Shown here: positions 5,308 through 6,478 of the stretch, one piece after another
Layout of the letters: every line of letters starts with the position of its first letter
How positions within the stretch are numbered: position 1 is the stretch's first letter
NCBI GenBank assembly: GCA_910589015.1
Contig: CAJUSA010000030.1
Span: forward strand, 1 to 6,478
Source of the DNA: an uncultured Christensenellaceae bacterium
GTDB lineage: Bacteria; Bacillota; Clostridia; Christensenellales; Borkfalkiaceae
Length of the DNA stretch: 6,478 nt
Direction of reading: 5' to 3'
Notes under the pieces: model-generated
Databases searched by the model: none
Seen by the model: the letters and a program-made list of their open reading frames with translations, nothing else
Told to the model about the DNA's origin: nothing
Translations under genes and position numbers: made by a program

Positions 5308-5493
5308 ATGGCAGTCAAAACTATCGCCTACAGTTACTGGCGCAGCATTCAGCGCGGCGCCCGCACTTTTGCGAGCATACCCGCCGAACTGAAGCCCGAC
5401 GTTAAGACGATCGCCCGCGACGACGTTGCCGCTGGCATACTTACCGCCGAGCAATACGAGACGTTCATCGGCGAGCCGTTTACGGTTGAATAA
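5308..5493 (+). CDS. Small XkdX-like / CD1375-like phage protein
   Basis: A 61-residue protein starting three bases after the previous stop, with AGGAGG at 5295-5300. It contains an aromatic helix (YSYWRSIQRGARTFASIP), then LKPDVKTIARDDVAAGILTAEQYETFIGEPF. The arrangement of a short helix with W or Y, then a 'G-x-LTAEQYE-x-x-x-G' ending, is like XkdX-type proteins encoded next to tail fibre genes in PBSX-like and Clostridium prophages. Their role is not established. The family call is tentative because such short proteins are easily confused. Confidence 0.72.
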   Translation: MAVKTIAYSYWRSIQRGARTFASIPAELKPDVKTIARDDVAAGILTAEQYETFIGEPFTVE

Positions 5494-5505
5494 ATCGGAG
5501 GCTCA

Positions 5506-5712
5506 ATGAATACGGAACTCATCGCAAAGCTCTGCGCTCTGGTGGATCTCCAGAACGCAATTATCAGGGACATGGCAATCAGGCTTAACGAGCGCGACGA
5601 CGTGGATCTTTACGAGCGGATCGCTGCCGCTCAAACGACCTATAACGCAACGCTCGGAACCGAATTGCCGCCCGCAGTTCAAATACTCAAAAAAGGAGAA
5701 GTAAACACATGA
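5506..5712 (+). CDS. Small hypothetical phage protein
   Basis: A 68-residue, probably helical protein beginning MNTELIAKLCALVDLQNAIIRDMAIRL. GGAGG (5497-5501) lies four bases upstream of ATG. Its stop overlaps the next start in an ATGA arrangement (5709-5712), which indicates translational coupling to the membrane protein that follows. I do not recognise a family or function. The amphipathic N-terminal helix and a Tyr/Ala-rich middle (DLYERIAAAQTTYNATL) are the only visible features. Confidence 0.75.
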   Translation: MNTELIAKLCALVDLQNAIIRDMAIRLNERDDVDLYERIAAAQTTYNATLGTELPPAVQILKKGEVNT

Positions 5713-6116
5713 CGCTAACAGTCTGGCAGTTCGCTCTCGCAATCGGACTGCCGTCAGCATTCACGGGCGGGCTTGTCGGCCTGTTCTTTTGGAGACTACA
5801 ACGCAAGATCGAAAAGCGCGACGCGGAGGCGGCTGCAGAAGCAGCACGCCGCGAAGAACGCGAAGCCCAGCGCGAAGAAGCCCGCGAAAAAAACGAACTC
5901 AACACGATCCGCGCCATCGGCGCATCTATCGCGCTCGGGGAAGCGACAGCCCGCGCCGTTCAGCGCATTCCAGACGCGCATTGTAACGGCGATATGCACG
6001 CCGCGCTCGATTATGCCCAGCGCGTAAAGCACGAGTTGAAGGACTTCCTGACGGAGCAGGGCGTTCAGGCTATCTATGCCGATCCGCCTGTTGCTCGGAA
6101 GAAAAGCAAAAAATAA
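5709..6116 (+). CDS. Membrane-anchored coiled-coil phage protein
   Basis: A 135-residue protein with one N-terminal hydrophobic segment (residues about 6-28, FALAIGLPSAFTGGLVGLFFW). A strongly charged Glu/Arg/Ala helix follows (about 30-65), probably a coiled coil, then a conserved-looking domain (TIRAIGASIALGEATARAVQRIPDAHCNGDMHAALDYAQ split across 66-104). It ends in a Lys-rich tail (KKSKK). I recognise similar proteins directly upstream of holin-like genes in Firmicutes prophages. A role near lysis or at the membrane is inferred from position only. AAGGAG at 5693-5698 and the ATGA overlap with the previous gene support the start. The Ala/Glu/Arg repeats make other frames of this region open, but those are not genes. 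Confidence 0.83.
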   Translation: MTLTVWQFALAIGLPSAFTGGLVGLFFWRLQRKIEKRDAEAAAEAARREEREAQREEAREKNELNTIRAIGASIALGEATARAVQRIPDAHCNGDMHAALDYAQRVKHELKDFLTEQGVQAIYADPPVARKKSKK

Positions 6117-6128
6117 GGAGACAATCAC

Positions 6129-6478
6129 ATGGACGAATTGATCATCAACTTCATCAAAACCTACGGCTTGCCGCTCGGGCTCATCGCTCTGGGCGGCGTC
6201 GTTTTACTCTGCATCCTCAAATACGGGAATGTGTTCAGGAAGCTCGCCGAAAAATGGCGCCACTTCTTATATCTCACGATCACGATCGGCTTCTCGCTGA
6301 TCGCGTCGGCGATCTATCTGGCGGCATCGGGGCAGTTCTCCGCGGAATACTTCTTCGCGGTCGGACTTGCTATTTTTACGCTTGATCAAGCCATTTACGC
6401 AATTATTAAGGCAACGCCCGCGGGCGACCTTGTAAGCGGCTTATTTGATAAACTCAAGGCGGCGATCAAGAAAAAGAC
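6129..6478 (+). CDS. Small multi-pass membrane protein, holin candidate, 3' end outside window
   Basis: Starts at ATG 6129, eight bases after AAGGAG (6115-6120), and stays open to the right edge: 116 complete codons plus two bases, no stop seen. Three hydrophobic segments are visible at residues about 13-31, 47-66 and 74-93. A charged loop (KYGNVFRKLAEKWRH) separates the first two, and a Lys-rich end (KLKAAIKKK) suggests the stop is close. The size, three helices, basic tail and position after tail genes fit a phage holin, which would form membrane lesions that release the endolysin. No endolysin gene is visible to confirm this, and a non-holin membrane protein is possible. Confidence 0.7.
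   Translation, partial: MDELIINFIKTYGLPLGLIALGGVVLLCILKYGNVFRKLAEKWRHFLYLTITIGFSLIASAIYLAASGQFSAEYFFAVGLAIFTLDQAIYAIIKATPAGDLVSGLFDKLKAAIKKK

Noticed and set aside
5773..6128. Alternative + and - strand frames within the coiled-coil protein gene
   Set aside because: They arise from repeated Glu/Arg/Ala codons (GAA, CGC, GCC) and have no ribosome site, while the 5709-6116 frame is coupled to its neighbours.

Overview
The window looks like part of a bacteriophage or prophage genome from a Gram-positive, probably Clostridia-like host. All genes are on the + strand and tightly packed, several overlap by 1 to 4 bases, and nearly all carry strong purine-rich Shine-Dalgarno sites (AAGGAG or AGGAGG). 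The protein families resemble those in myovirus-type (P2-like baseplate) prophages of Firmicutes. The host assignment is inference from family resemblance and ribosome binding sites. No host gene, integrase or attachment site is visible.

Bases 1-449 hold the 3' end of a baseplate gene of the phage tail protein I family. Bases 460-2448 encode a 662-residue tail fibre or receptor-binding protein. It has an N-terminal tail-collar-like domain, a beta-rich MBG/Ig-like middle and a C-terminal C-type-lectin-like domain.

Bases 2318-3389, together with the gene at 3390-4583, form a complete diversity-generating retroelement (DGR). The parts are a variable repeat (VR, 2318-2434) at the extreme 3' end of the fibre gene, two GC-rich hairpins just after it, an accessory variability determinant (avd, 2551-3006), a template repeat (TR, 3045-3161), a structured non-coding spacer (about 3172-3389) and a reverse transcriptase (3390-4583). 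The order VR-avd-TR-RT matches the Bordetella phage BPP-1 prototype. By my alignment, TR and VR differ at 14 of 117 positions, and every difference falls on a TR adenine. This is the hallmark of adenine-specific mutagenic retrohoming. The RT copies the TR RNA with errors at A, and the cDNA replaces VR, changing receptor-contact residues in the last 34 residues of the fibre.

Bases 4541-6478 return to the late/lysis-side module. It holds a 136-residue phage protein of unknown function that overlaps the RT gene by 43 bases, two further small proteins, an XkdX-like small protein, a membrane-anchored coiled-coil protein, and a three-helix membrane protein (a holin candidate) that runs off the right edge.

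The most notable items are the intact, apparently recently active DGR, a TR that cannot produce a stop codon, a 9-bp perfect hairpin straddling the 5' edge of VR, the duplicated hairpins downstream of VR, and an RT whose active site reads HMDD instead of the usual YxDD.
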